Part shown: in pieces, positions 45,661 through 57,960 of the stretch | Position numbering within the stretch: position 1 is the first letter of the stretch | Layout of the letters: the number at the start of each line of letters is the position of its first letter | Source: Melieria omissa | Taxonomy: Eukaryota; Arthropoda; Insecta; Diptera; Ulidiidae | Length of the DNA: 64,000 nucleotides | Assembly (NCBI GenBank): GCA_963971225.1 | Contig: OZ020267.1 | Coordinates: 98,065,536 to 98,129,535, forward strand | Direction: 5' to 3' | Program-made: the position numbers and the translations under genes | The notes under the pieces: generated by a model | What the model was told of the DNA's origin: nothing | Database searches by the model: none | What the model saw: only the letters and a program-made list of their open reading frames with translations

Positions 45661-47460
45661 TTTTTTTCAAATATTAAGAAAGAAAATTAAGAAAAAGATT
45701 TTAAGAAAAAATAAAATAATAATAACTTTTATTTCCACTATAAATACAAATTTTATTATTTAAAATTTTCAGCCCCTTTCATATCATTTCACATACTTCA
45801 ATTTCCCCCTTTTGTGAGCCTCCAAATATCGAATGTCTTCTAGAAGTTCTTGCAAAAACCTGACAACCGCACAAAACTTAGTCATAACCACAAATAACAG
45901 AGCAACTCAAATGCAACTACAAAGTCTGCAAGCATTAACTTAATCGTCTCAACTTTTTTCGGGGGGAATGTGAAGACAGTAAAAAACACGCATAATTACT
46001 TTCAGCACTTTGACGCTTCCGAACTCCGCACAACGAAAATGTAGTCAGCGCAAAAATCTTTCTACACGCAACCGCCGTCGTTCTGTCGTAGACGACACTT
46101 GCAAAAAGCACTTGCAACCGCACAACCACACACGCACGTAGGCACAGCCAGACCCACACCAACACACACACACACGCACGCACGAAACTACATAAATACA
46201 AACGCCCGCAATTTGCCACAAAATCAACGAAATTCTGCCGTCACATAATTTGCATTTCTTGCCACACTTGTTCGACTAAGCGCTAAATCTAAAAAGCAGG
46301 CAGGCAACAAAAAAGTGTTTGGGCACCGCACACACACGCACGCACGCACACACCGAACGGCGACTTGGTCTGTTTGAAATTTTCTGCGGTCTACGTTGGG
46401 ACGCTTGAACGCTTCAAATATGGCAAAAGTGTGCGTATTATTTTTTGCGAGAGGACGAATTTTGCTTTAGTGGTTGTTGATGGTTGCCTGTCAAATTGCC
46501 GGTTTACCGGTTGCCAATCTGCTGGCCAAACTGCCACTGCCACTGCCTGCCAATCGTGCTCGACCGAACGCTTCGCTATCTTCGAAGCTAATGACTGCCG
46601 TGCTGGCACGTACGTTATAACGAAAGCTCGGCCGCGCTACAACAGCGGCCGACGAGGGGCGGCGCAGGGACACGGCAAGGACAGCGGCAGCAACAGCCAC
46701 AGTCATAGTCGCAGCAAAGGAGCCGGAACAGCAGGAACAAATGGCATCAGCTGAAAAGTCCCTCAACGACGACGACGACGAAGAAGAAGAGGAAGCACAT
46801 ACAGCAGCGATAGCAAAACAGCAGTGACAGCAGCTGCTGCGCGCCGCTGTGCCAGGCAACAAGGAGCACTTTTTCCGGTCTGGCCGCCACACAACAGCTG
46901 AGCGCGAGAGCAAACAACGCAGCGAGAGACAAAGCATGACAGCGCAGGATAATTGCTCTCTCTCTTTGAAGAGAGCAAGAGAACAAATTGCTCTCTATGA
47001 ACAAAATGTTAGTAGTAGAAAATCAGTAGTAGAAAAAAAGTAGCAGAAAGTACATACAAATTTACCATGCAGCTGCACGTCGGCGTTCGTGCAGCAGAGT
47101 GTAGCGTTGTTTTTGTTGCCAACCGGCAGAAATTGCAAAACAGCTGGTGCAGCTGCCGCGAGGACGGACGCGGACTGCGAGCATAATGGCGTTTGCGTCG
47201 TTGTTGCAGCTGGTCGGTGCAGTGTTGTTGCTTTCGCTCTTATTGGCCGTTGTCGATAGGCGGCTGATGAGGCGGATTACACAGACAGCTGTGGCTACAG
47301 TCACGCTGTAGATACTTTTACAGCTGTTTAGATACATTTTGCATGCGCGCACAGATACATTTACAACGTTGACTTTGTGTAATTGGAGTTTCTGTTGTTA
47401 GTGTTGACAATGAAAGCTTAGCCAACGTGCGAGAAGAATATATTTCCAGAGAACTCAAAA
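45661..47460. promoter_or_regulatory. GC-richer region with CA, GAC and CTCT tracts, candidate regulatory or 5' exon DNA
   Basis: 46040-47300 has markedly higher GC than its surroundings. It carries (CA)n tracts (46163-46182, 46328-46352), a GACGACGACGACGAAGAAGA run (46768-46795) and CTCTCTCTCTTTGAAGAGAG (46961-46980), an inverted GAGA-type site. Frames of 80-148 residues occur on both strands but are low-complexity and mutually exclusive. A host 5' UTR or enhancer is possible; no coding exon can be defended. Confidence 0.3.
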
Positions 47461-48238
47461 GTGACAAGAGAGCGCAATTCTGTAGGCAGCTAGATGAGAG
47501 CCCGAACAGCTGATTGGCATTGAGGCAGAGGGTGAAGTATTTAGAAGAAGTGAGAGAACGACGATATGTTGGCTGAGCGAAGGAGAATAAGAAATGGCAG
47601 TAGAAAGTGTAAAATGTAGTAGAAAAGGTATGAGAAAATTAGTAATGAGTTGGCTACTTTGTTAGTAGAAAAAGTAATAGGAATTGTGGAACAAAAGTGG
47701 CTTGAAGAGTGTTTTAAAAAGTAGTAAAGGAAAATACAAACATTTTAAGAAATTGGCGCATATTTTGAAGACTAAAAAAGTACTGCATATAAAAATATAA
47801 CGAAAAAATAATGGTAGTAAAAAATAATGGTAGTAAAAACTTAGTTAAAGAAAATTAATAGATTTTGTATGTTTTGAAGATGTTAAATTGACTTCAATTG
47901 ACTTCAAGAAGAGAAACTTCAAATTATCCTTTCACAACTAACGCAATACTTCTTTTCTATCGCCAAGCCTTAAAAAAATAGTAGTAGAAAGAATACAGAA
48001 TAAGAATATAGTCGGAAAATTCTGACAAAAAGCTGCCCAAAGAAGTTTCCAAAAAATTTGTAGTTCAATCCTTTCAGAACCAACGCAATACATCTCTTCT
48101 CTCGACAAGCCTGATACACTTTTTCGTGCAAAAAAAATGTATTTAGAATGTATTAAAAAAAGTATTGTATAAAAAGATAAGAATAGCTGTCCTAAGGTAG
48201 AGCCAACTTAGGCCACAAAAGCACATTGTGACACCAAA
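47461..48238. repeat. Loose AGTAGTAGAAA-type repetition
   Basis: GTAGTAGAAA or GTAGAAAA motifs recur irregularly (46990-47040 and 47600-48000). GACTTCAA...AACTTCAAATTATCC and CTTTC(A/G)(C/G)AAC are repeated once near 47900 and 48060. Period not defined. Confidence 0.45.
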
Positions 48239-48477
48239 ATCTCTTACGGGATGAAATTTCATTTTGAAAACACAGATACTTTTGATAGAAATGTACCCAT
48301 GCTATGAAAGTTGGGGCTCGAAAATCGTGTTGCATACTCAAAAATTCTGAAATCATTCCTTAATTCGGGGACAGGTTATTCAATGAAATATTTTGCGTGG
48401 GTCATAAGATCTGAATAATTGTTTTGAGGGGTATTTAAAACATGCTGGGACGTATTATCCCAGTATTCCCAAAGGGT
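48239..48477 (-). mobile_element. TTAA-type MITE family 1, copy B
   Basis: On the minus strand it matches copy A along its length, for example ACTGGGATAATACGTCCCAG and ACCCACGCAAAATATTT. Its ends have decayed: CCCTTTGGGAA at 48477 and CATCCCGTAAGAG near 48240. The flanking TTAA is lost, so this is an old copy. Confidence 0.8.
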
Positions 48478-48604
48478 GACCCGCTCTTAGCTTCTAGTAG
48501 ACTGTAAATAGTCCTATCGTCTAGATTCTCCAAAATGTTAAAGAAAAAGTTGCCTCTAGTAAGACTTCATTTTTTGAATAATTCAGAACAAGTGCATTTT
48601 CTTA

Positions 48605-49047
48605 AGGCTCGATTACACGTAACGAGTCGAGTGACGAGACATCAAAATGGTACTAGGCCGAAAGAATTTTGATAGCGAGCAAAAGCGACGAGTTGTTCAA
48701 ACGTATTTCGACACGCGGCGAGTCAGTTCGGTTTTACAATGCACAAAATGAACTAAGCAACTCGTGCAATTAAACTCAACCGAGCGAAAAGTGGTGTGTG
48801 ACGCATACCGCATGTCACGAGCGATTCCGCATGTGACGAGCGATTGCGCGAATCGCTGCGAAAAGAGAAAAATATAACGGTAAAGTAGTGGTCGCTCGGC
48901 CTAGCAAACAAAATGTGATTCTAGTGGCTCTCTCGCCACTTTCATCGGTCACTGACTCAATCAAGAACTCGCCTTACCGTTTAGACGAAACGAGTACTCG
49001 TTCGAGTTGCTGTCTTCTCACTCTACTCGTTACGTGTAATCAAGCCT
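48605..49047. mobile_element. 443-bp TTA-flanked MITE (PIF/Harbinger-like)
   Basis: TTA at 48602-48604 and 49048-49050 flank inverted ends AGGCTCGATTACACGTAACG and AGGCTTGATTACACGTAACG. The ends stay similar for about 37 bp, with four mismatches. A 3-bp TTA duplication is the hallmark of PIF/Harbinger elements. The interior is CpG-rich, with repeated CGAGCGA / ACGAGT words and a small duplication, CGCATGTCACGAGCGATT / CGCATGTGACGAGCGATT. Non-coding. Confidence 0.82.
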
Positions 49048-49433
49048 TTAGTCTTTCTCTTCTAGGCATGAAATTGTTTCCAAAATTTATGCATTCTAAG
49101 TTATTATTACTTTACCAGCTCTAAACGCCAAAAGACTCCTTTTGGTACCGCAGAGATCCAAGAGATTAGGTTAATTTCTTGTATGGGGCTTTTATGAGTA
49201 CGAAGCCCTTACTTTAAAAAATTTTGGTTATCAAGTCAAGCTCGTCTGCTCTACCTTTGAGGTTATTAAATCTGTATCCAAAGCCCTAAGAGCGGATTAA
49301 GTGTCTTATGGTATCCGCATACCTTCTATGGTATCAGCCAATTAGAATCTGTGCAGACTGCTGTAATCTCGGCCCCGAAGACACTACAGCAATCTGATGA
49401 CAGCTACTTCAAATTGAGGTTAAATTCATTTGA
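49048..49433. other. Unassigned spacer between two MITEs
   Basis: No recognisable structure. Confidence 0.35.
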
Positions 49434-49437
49434 TTAA

Positions 49438-49614
49438 CCTTTTCGAGACTACTGGGATAAAAGATCCCATCAAGTTTTTAATAGGTTAGGTTAAGTTTTT
49501 AAAACCACTCAAAAATATTTATTTGAAATATATGTTTCCGGGTAAAAGAACTTCTGAACATAATCTTTTAAACCCAATTTTCATAGGATGATTATAAACT
49601 CTGTCCCGAAAGGG
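49438..49614 (+). mobile_element. TTAA-type MITE family 1, copy C (internally deleted)
   Basis: TTAA at 49434-49437 and 49615-49618 encloses 177 bp. The left end CCTTTTCGAGACTACTGGGA and right end GTCCCGAAAGGG match copy A. It is about 60 bp shorter, and its subterminal hairpin is weakened. Confidence 0.85.
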
Positions 49615-49618
49615 TTAA

Positions 49619-51661
49619 ATACCACAGTCCCCTTTGCCAAACAACATGGATCCGTTCGTATATATATTTCTTCATACATCCGACATGTCTCCTTGTGACT
49701 TTTTCCTATTCTATCGACTCAAATTACCATTTGCGAAAGCGTTTTGAGACAATTAACACTAAAAAGACAAGCAAGCTTTCCATACCTACAAAGACCACAT
49801 ATTACACCGTGCGACAAAAATAAAAAAAATGTTGTACACCAAAGAAAAATCCATATAGCCGTGAAACTAGTGGCCAAAGAGTAATACTGCGTACTCAGTT
49901 TTTCATTTCTACATCCATTGTCCTTTTGAAGGGAATACAAATTAAAAAAATATATAACAAATACTTAACCTCGTTAGAATATGGCGATATGTATATCAAA
50001 TGATAGAGGAAAGGTTCAAGAATTGAAATGAAATTGATTTTTTATATATTTGTAAAAAAAGGATATGAAAAAGGTCCTTTGAAAATTTCAATCCTTTATA
50101 TCCTTGAAAGTTTATATAGAATTTTCTTGAAAAGTAAGTAAATTAAAACCCAAAATCTCCTTGATCACGTGTCAAATTATTCTCGATTCATTGATTTTGT
50201 ATCTTTTTATTATTTAAAACACTGATACTCAAATAATTTTTTTTTTTAATTACTTTCGAACCAATAAAGTTATAAACCATAAAAGTACGACATTACAAAT
50301 CAAGAGACAAACAAAAAGTAGTAGAAAAGTAGTAAGCAAGTAGTTGTCATAGAAAAGTATTCACTTAGGTGAGATAACAAACACTGCATTAGAAAAGAGT
50401 ATCTCAATCAAGTTGCAAGCTTTTCAGCTGTCTGCTCAAAAGCTGAGAGCACCACACACCATCACACAATTAAATAAAAAAATAATTTTTGTTAAAAAAA
50501 AATCGAACAAAAGTACGCAGCTAAACTAAAAAGTAAAATTTTACAGCTGTTACGAGGTGCATGCGGTGCTCTCGAACAGCTGAGAGCTGGAGAAAACTTA
50601 TATACGTGCAATTTTTGTACAAACATGGAAAAAGTAAAAAAAAACAGCAAAGATAATAAAAGTTGCTGCACACAAACACACACACACACGCACACTGAAT
50701 CCCAGTCTGCAGCAGTTTCAGCGGCTATTTTTAGCATTAACATTAAATGCTAACGAGCTGTACGATGTTTTTTTAGTGACATTTTAATGACACAAAAAAA
50801 TGAAATGCGTCGAGCTGGATAGTTAAACGATAATAATATATAGTATGGTATATTGTTGTTGCTGTTTGTGGGCATTGATGTTAGCAGGTAGTGGACAAAG
50901 TCTGCCACTGCAAAGATTCGATCTTTTGAAAAGTGAAAATTCTTATTGAAGCATAAAACGTCTCATTTGGTCAGTTGATTTCTTTTTATAGATTCCTGAA
51001 CATTATAAGCTGAGCAAAATTCTCCTTTGCTATTCATTTCGAAGTACTAAAAATAAATTACACACCCATCAACTGAGCCTTTCATGTGTTTCGTTATACG
51101 CCAATTTGTGTTCGTAAATGTCAAATTGCCGAAAACTCACACCGGAAAGGTCAACAAACCGTGTTGCTGTGTGTTGGTTGGAAATGACAGGCAGCAAGTG
51201 TGGAGTCAGTCTGCCGTGAAAACCGCCAAGTTTTTTGCTCGAAAATATCAAAACATATTCAGACTTCGGAATCTATGGCACTGTCCAACAAGTGACCCGT
51301 GCAACAACAAAGCGAAACTGTTGCAAACCATGCAACTGTTGGCATTTTCCTATGATTGACAGACCAAAAAGCAGTCAGTGAGTTGTGTTGGCGACCGCAC
51401 GGCACCCATTCAAAGCGCAGTCAAATGCTTACGTGCTGAACAAACATTCTGAGTGCAAGTTGTGTCAGCGGTGGCACGAGGCAGTGCCTCGATTACAGGA
51501 AACCATAAAAAAGTGTGAGAGAGAGAGAAAAGGAAGCAACACAAAAAATAGTTACACAAAAAATAAAAAAATTTTAAAACATTAAAAAAAAAATTAACTA
51601 GAATATGAGCTATGGTCTGCTAAGATTGAAAGTAGGATGTTTTGAGTTATAGGAAAAAAAC
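49619..51661. other. Non-coding stretch
   Basis: A/T-rich, with a (CA)n at 50671-50693 and scattered AGCTG words near 50430-50590. A GAGAGAGAGA tract lies at 51513-51526. Short frames near 51084-51360 have no recognised domain. Confidence 0.4.
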
Positions 51662-51665
51662 TTAA

Positions 51666-51748
51666 CCCTTTCCGACATGAAAATAAACCCGTTCTATATG
51701 AATTGTATGGGCTGAAGTCCAATATATTGGACATTGTGACTGAAAGGG
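51666..51748. mobile_element. 83-bp TTAA-flanked mini-element
   Basis: TTAA at 51662-51665 and 51749-51752 flanks CCCTTTCCGACAT at the left and the inverse of CCCTTTCAGTCAC at the right. Centrally, GTCCAATATATTGGAC is a perfect palindrome (51718-51733). The ends resemble the other TTAACCCTTTC elements, but the interior does not. Confidence 0.7.
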
Positions 51749-51998
51749 TTAAATTACTAAAAAACATTGCATCATATAAAATTTTATGAAAATGAATAAA
51801 GACCTAAACACCTAAACTAAGAATTTAAAGATCTTTTTTTAATTTTTGCGTAAAAAAAAATTACCCACAAAATTTCCCAAAACGATTTCTGACTTAAAAC
51901 TGTCTGAGTTGTCGAATCTCTTAATCTGAATCTGTGGGGATCAACTATTGTTATTATAAATTGTATTTTATGGAGGTTTTCAAAATTAATAACCGTTT

Positions 51999-52131
51999 CA
52001 GTGGCGCAGACAGGGGGTGGTTTTGGGGGTTCAATCCCCCAAAACACAAAACTAGCTGTTCTCGAATGATATTCGGCTCAAAAGTTGTTTGCAAAACCCC
52101 TTCTAAAATAAAATCCTGTGTGCGCCACTGA
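51999..52131 (+). mobile_element. hAT-like MITE, copy 3
   Basis: This 133-bp element runs from CAGTGGCGCAGACAGGG to CCTGTGTGCGCCACTG. It contains CGGCTCAAAAGTTGTTTGCA, as in copy 1, and a GGGGGTTCAATCCCCC hairpin (52025-52040). No clear flanking duplication remains. Confidence 0.8.
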
Positions 52132-52427
52132 ATGGTGCGATACATGTCCTTGAAATTTTAAAGTCCTTTTAAACAAACAGTCATAGATTTTAACCCTCTA
52201 AGAGCAACTTCTGAGCAGCTGTGGAGCAATTTGTCAAATTTCCCAGCTTTATTGTGAGCTTTGACATCGATGCGACGCCATTTCACTCCCACAAAAGCCC
52301 CACAATTTTTTGGTTTATGTACTTTTTCACCAAACTGCAAAAAATCAGAAGTTCTTCAACATCGAGAATCCATTATTAATAATCATCACAAAACACTAAA
52401 TCATGTCTACACATATTGGTCGACCCC

Positions 52428-52600
52428 ATCAAAGATTTCAACGAAACGTTTAATTTATTTCATTTTAAATTAAGTGGTTTCCATCAAATGCTAAACATTT
52501 CAAAGAAACATTTAATTAATGTAACTTTAAATATATTTTTTTCAATTGCCATCAAACATTTCAACGAAATGTTTAATTTGTTTCATTTTAAATGGTTTCA
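52428..52600 (+). repeat. Three-copy tandem repeat, about 60 bp
   Basis: ATCAAA...ATTTCAACGAAACGTTTAA followed by TTATTTCATTTTAAAT occurs three times (from about 52428, 52486 and 52551), with substitutions. Confidence 0.8.
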
Positions 52601-53686
52601 AAGAAGGATCTCGAATTATGCTGACACCAGTGGCCAACAACCAAAACATTATATCAGCAATCGAGCCTGAACCATATAGCACAACAACAGCGCCAGTGAG
52701 GTGTGGTGGCCGCCCCGCACCAAACAGGAATCAACAAAGCCTCACTGTTTGCAGCTCAACAACACACTGTCGCCTGTACCGAAGCAACTCGCAGCACATA
52801 CGACACTTGTTTACTCAAGTTTGCCAATTTTTATTCCGACTGGAGCTCTGTCACTGCTTCTGCCGCCTTCAGTGCTGTAATCGACATGTAAACTTTGTAG
52901 TCCATTGGCTGCTTGCAACATGTCTATGTGCTGCTGCTGTTCCTACAGCTGTCGCTGTAGCTGCCGCGACTGTGGGCCGCTCAGCCGTTTTGGGCGCACC
53001 CCGTCGCCCGTTCAAATCGCTCGCTGCCAGCCTGTTTGGCAAGCTGCATGCTGCAAGTTAGCAGGTTCTGGATTTTCTTTTTTTTTTGTTTGTCTGGCGG
53101 TTTTTTCTATTACACTTATTTTCGCTGTTATTTCTTCATCTTTCACCTCGATGCGTTGTGCTCGTGTATGTCGTTTGTTCAAATGATTTTGTTTTGCGTT
53201 TGGACCAAAATAAAACAGAAAAAAAAGTCGAAAAGTCAAATAACCTGGTCGGCCGCCGTTACAAAAGTTGTTGTTGGCTCTCTGAACGCTGCTGTGCAGA
53301 GGGGAGCACCAAGAAAAGTTTGTAGCCGCAAGTTTTGTTGTTTTGCTTTGTTTTATTTTGTTTTGTTTGGTTTTCGTTTTAAGTAGAAAAAAATAAAAGT
53401 GTGATTTTTCTGCTGGTCGAAGTGCTTCTTTTTTATATTTTAAAAGGAAATTCGCTATGAAGGGCATAAAAGCTACTTTTTGCAGAAAAGTCGATTTGAA
53501 AGCAAAGTGAAGAGAGGCTAGTAAAAGCCGGCAGAAGTTAGCAGCTGTGGGTGCTGCACAGCTGCTGTAGCATTCGCCTCGGCTTAAACGATGTGGTTGA
53601 AATTTATGGCAAATATTTGAAAAAAAATATTTGAAATAAAATATTTGAATTTAACAAAATATATTATTAAAAAAAAGAAACATTTA
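52601..53686. promoter_or_regulatory. GC-richer block followed by AT-rich DNA, candidate regulatory or 5' exon DNA
   Basis: 52680-53060 is GC-rich with CTGCTGCTG and GCTGTCGCTGTAGCTGCCGC-type runs. The 171-residue plus frame (52546-53061) starts inside the 60-bp repeat and lacks any domain, so it is not called. Sequence from 53080 is T-rich. Confidence 0.3.
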
Positions 53687-54350
53687 CAATAAAATAAAAT
53701 AAAATAAAATAAAATAAAATAAAATAAAATAAAACAAAATAAAATAAATAAAATAAAATAAAATAAAATAAAATAAAATAAAATAAAATAAAACAAAATA
53801 AAACAAAATAAAACAAAATAAAATAAAATGAAAAAATACAATAAAATAAAATAAAATAAAATAAAATAAAATAAAATAAAGTAAAATAAAATAAAATACA
53901 ATAAAATAAAATAAAATAAAATAAAATAAAATAAAATAAAATAAAATAAAATAAAATAAAATAAAATAAAATAAAACAAAATAAAAGAAAATAAAATAAA
54001 ATGAAAAAAATACAATAACATAAAATACAAAAAATAAAATAAAATAAAATAAAATAAAATCAAATACAATAAAATAAAATAAAATAAAGTAAAATAAAAT
54101 AAAATAAAATAAAATAAAATAAAATAAAATAAAATAAAATAAAATAAAATAAAATAAAATAAAAGAAAGTAAATTAAAATAAAATCAAAAAAAATCAAAT
54201 AAAATAAATTAAAATAAAATAAAACTAAATAAAACTCAATAAAATTATATTAAATAAAATATAAAATAAAATTAAAAAAATAAATTAAATTAAATTAAAA
54301 TAACATAAAATAAAATAAAATAAAGTAAAACAAAATAAAATCAAATAAAA
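53687..54350 (+). repeat. AAAAT pentanucleotide satellite
   Basis: About 660 bp of (AAAAT)n carry occasional AAAAC, AAAGT and TACAAT variants. The arrangement repeats a block (AAAACAAAAT...AAAATG) at larger scale near 53800 and 53990. The 204-residue Ile-Leu-Phe-Tyr frame on the minus strand is an artefact. Confidence 0.95.
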
Positions 54351-55779
54351 TACATGTAAATTTAGGCAGATTTAAGCAAATGCCATTAGAGAGTCTCAAC
54401 TGACTGTGAAGTGAATTTCTTATGTCGAATATTGTTCTGCAAATCTAATAATTTCTGCGCTCGACAACACTAAAATTCCAAGTTAAATGCGGAAAATTCG
54501 CAATTTATTGCCCAGTGATTTGCTTGGTCGGCGCACGAGGCGGACACAGGGAGACATCCAATTATTGCCTGAACAGCATGACGCTTTGTTTATGTGTATC
54601 CAACACCGGCACAAGTGGTTTTTATTGCATGTGCTATGAATTTGCTTGCGCCGAGACCGAACATTTACCTTTTGCCAAATAACGCCATACGAACGAAAAT
54701 GTGGGTGCGGATGTTTGTGACTTTGTACTGATTGAAGGACACTGTGGGAAGGACATTTCCTGCACATCACCGAACTGTGTGCTTTATGCTTTTGCTCTGC
54801 GCAATGCATTGTGCAAGAATTTTTGCCAGCTGCTGGCAGCATTTTCTCTACTATTTGGGCACCTGCCCACTTAAGGCCGGAAAAAATCGATACGCTGTGC
54901 AAAAAGGTAAACGAATTTCGGGCAAATGTGGCCTAGAACTTTAGACGGCGACAGATGTGTAATGATAACTTAAGTTCGAGGTGACCGCAAGAAATATTTA
55001 TTATTTAAATTACTAAAACTTTATAGGGAATTTTTTTAAACTTAATAGTTCACAGTTCTTATTGATTAGTTTAAAAAAATTGATAATTTTATTGCAATGA
55101 ACCATTTCACTACAATTTAGTGCTAAAAATTTGTAAATGCTTCAAGAACGACTAAGCACCTGCAAACAATTAAACTTAGAGAGTCTTTAGTCTTTCAATT
55201 CTTAAGTATAGTTAATACTTGTATTTTATTAAGTTTTCTTTCTCACATTGTTGTTGAAATGGAATACGATTAATTATGGACGCCTGGTTTCTCAAACACA
55301 TTGACGACAGCGGAGACGCTACCGCTTCTATCAAAGTATAAAAACTCAAAGTTCTTAGGGAGATAATTATTTTGACGACTACGCGACCGCCAACCACAGT
55401 TATAGCTGTGACTAACCTTAGAACTATGTCATATATATTTCATAACAACAACAACTCCAAAACAATTGGCATCACTGCTTTAAAACAGATGTTGCTTTAT
55501 GACTTTTTTCTGACCTTTACAGTGTGCTTTGAACAACAATAACAAATTGGTTAGTATTTCAGCTAAAATATGCTAGTTTTATAAGTTATTACACATTACC
55601 ATTTGTTTCAAATTGATTGTGGATTATAATGAATGCATAAAGATAAAAAACGCAAGTCCACTTCAATTTGTGTTTAGACGCAAACAAAACACAATTGTGT
55701 TGCTGTTTCTGTCACTTTCATTGTAATTAAGTAGTTGACTACACGGCGATAGTTGAAGCCGACTCAAACTTCTGGCTGC
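54351..55779. other. Unassigned non-coding stretch
   Basis: 54480-54930 has more balanced composition, with a 139-residue minus frame that shows no recognised domain. The rest is AT-rich. No gene is supported. Confidence 0.4.
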
Positions 55780-57960
55780 GTAGCCGTGTCTCTGACGTTA
55801 ATTTTATCTTTATCTTTATTTTTGTATTTTTTATTTTGTATTTTTGAGTATTTGGTATTTTTAATATATTTAATGAATGTTTGTGGTTATAAATATTTTC
55901 TAATTTTTTACTTTTTGAAATTTCATATTAAAAAATTTTTTTTTTAATTATTATTTAGTTATTATAATTTGTTTTATTTTTCCCTTTATTATTTTGAGTC
56001 AAATTAATTAAAATTAAAGATTTAACAATTCTTTAATTTTTTTTATGATTTAAATTTGGTTTAATTTTTGTTTTTCTGCAATAACAATTTCAGTACAAAT
56101 TTAAGTAATTTTCTTATTATTTATTTATTATAAATTGTTGTAAAACAATTTTCATTTTGTTTTAATACATTTTTCAAAATTTAGCTCGGTTTTATGGTTT
56201 TGGTTTCTAGATTTTATTTTTATTTAGTTGGTCTTTGAAAATTAATGAAGTCTTTATTTATACTTGTTTTTAATTGTGTTTTCATATTTATTTATATTTT
56301 TTTATATTTGATATATTATGAATTTATTTATTAATTTATAAATATATTTATTTATATTTTATAAAATTTTATATTTATTTACATTTTTTTAATTTCAAGT
56401 TGCAAGTTTTTTTATTTTTATTATTATTGTGTTTATATTTTTATTTTGTAATTTATTACTTTTAATTTAACTGTTTACTGTTTTTACGTTTATTTCAGAT
56501 CTAGTTTTGATTTTTTTATTTAAGTTCGAATTTAAATTCAATTTAGTTATTATTAATTATACATGAATAATATTTTTTTATTTTATTTTAATCTTTTTCT
56601 TATTATTTTTTTATTTAATTTTTTTTGTTTTTAAATTCTTTAATTTTTTAATTTAAATTTTTATTTTTTTTTTATTTTTTAATTGTTTTCTTCATCTTAA
56701 AGTTTTGTTTTAGTTTTAATTTCTTCTTTAGTCTATTAAACTTGTTTATTATTAATATGAACTTTAAACTCCAAATTTAAATCTAATTAATTAAGATTTC
56801 ACTTATTTATTGCTATTTATTATTTTTATTTAGTTGTCTTTAATTTTAATTCAAAGGCATTTTTAATTTTGCTTTAATTTAAACGTTTTTAAAAGTTTTG
56901 ATTTTGTTTTAAGTTTTTTTTCGTACTTCCACAAATTTGTATTAATATTTTGTTGATTTGAACTTAGCAAAACTTTAAAGTAGTCAGTTTTGTTTATTTG
57001 TATTTTCTGAATTTAGTTTATTTTTTGTATCATAATTATAATTTTTTAAGTTTGCAATACTTTAAAGCAGATTATTTTGTTGTTGTTTTATATCATTTTT
57101 AATTCATTATGCTTTTCTTTTAACTTTATTATTATTTTTATAATTTTTTAAGTCTTTAAAAGTTCAAATTCAAGAAATTGCTATAAAAAATTTTGTTTTT
57201 ATTTCATTAATCTGTTTTATCTACGTTAATATTTTTAATTAAAGTTTTCAATGCTTGCATTACAATGTTTTAGTTTTCAAAATTCATTATTAAAATTTTT
57301 TTGTTTTCAATAGTTTATTATTTTAATAGTTTATGTATTACTTATACATTTTTTTACATTCTATTCAAATTCAAATAATTGTTATTTATTAAACATTTCG
57401 TATATAAAAATTGAATATTGTTTTTAATCAATGCAAATAAAATTTTAATTTAATTTGAATTTGTTTTTCTAATTTTTAATTTTTGCTTTATTACATATTG
57501 TTTTTGTGAATTAATTTGTTTGAAAAAAATACTTTTTAAATTTTTATAAAATATTTCTGATGTTTATCCCATTTCCTAGTAATTTTTTTGTTTTTTCAGC
57601 ACTGACACATTTTTGGATAATAAATAAAAACAATAATTTCAATTTTTGTATTAAACATAGTGAGCAATTTTTAGTTTTCATAATTTGTATTGTACATTTT
57701 TCTAGAACTTATTTATATTTCTATATTTATTATTGTTTTTAATCAATTTTTTTGTTTATAAATTTTGTTTTGGTTTTATATTGTTGTAATTATTTTTATT
57801 AATTTAAACTATCTATTGATTTAACTCAAAACGTTCCACTTCCACTAAGCAAACACAAAAGAATATCACAGCCTCATTCATTTCTCAATAATTTACAGAT
57901 ATTATTTGTTATAATTTCTCGATAGATTGTATCATTTCTTTGTTATAGGAAAAATGAAAG
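55780..57960 (+). other. Extremely T-rich 2-kb tract
   Basis: The plus strand is dominated by TTTTATTT / TTTAATTT words with little G or C. There is a clear T-over-A strand bias but no fixed period. It could be a decayed TTTTA-type satellite or an intron polypyrimidine-rich region. Confidence 0.6.

Noticed and set aside
52546..53061. 171-residue plus-strand frame
   Set aside because: It begins inside a 60-bp tandem repeat and continues into GC-rich CTG-type repeats, with no domain.
53584..54198. 204-residue Ile-Leu-Phe-Tyr-rich frame, minus strand
   Set aside because: It is produced by the AAAAT satellite; a pentamer repeat keeps frames open without coding meaning.
57865..57875. TATCACAGCC, the seed of the miR-2/13 family
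   Set aside because: The rest of the mature sequence does not fit and no hairpin precursor is evident, so a chance match is likely.
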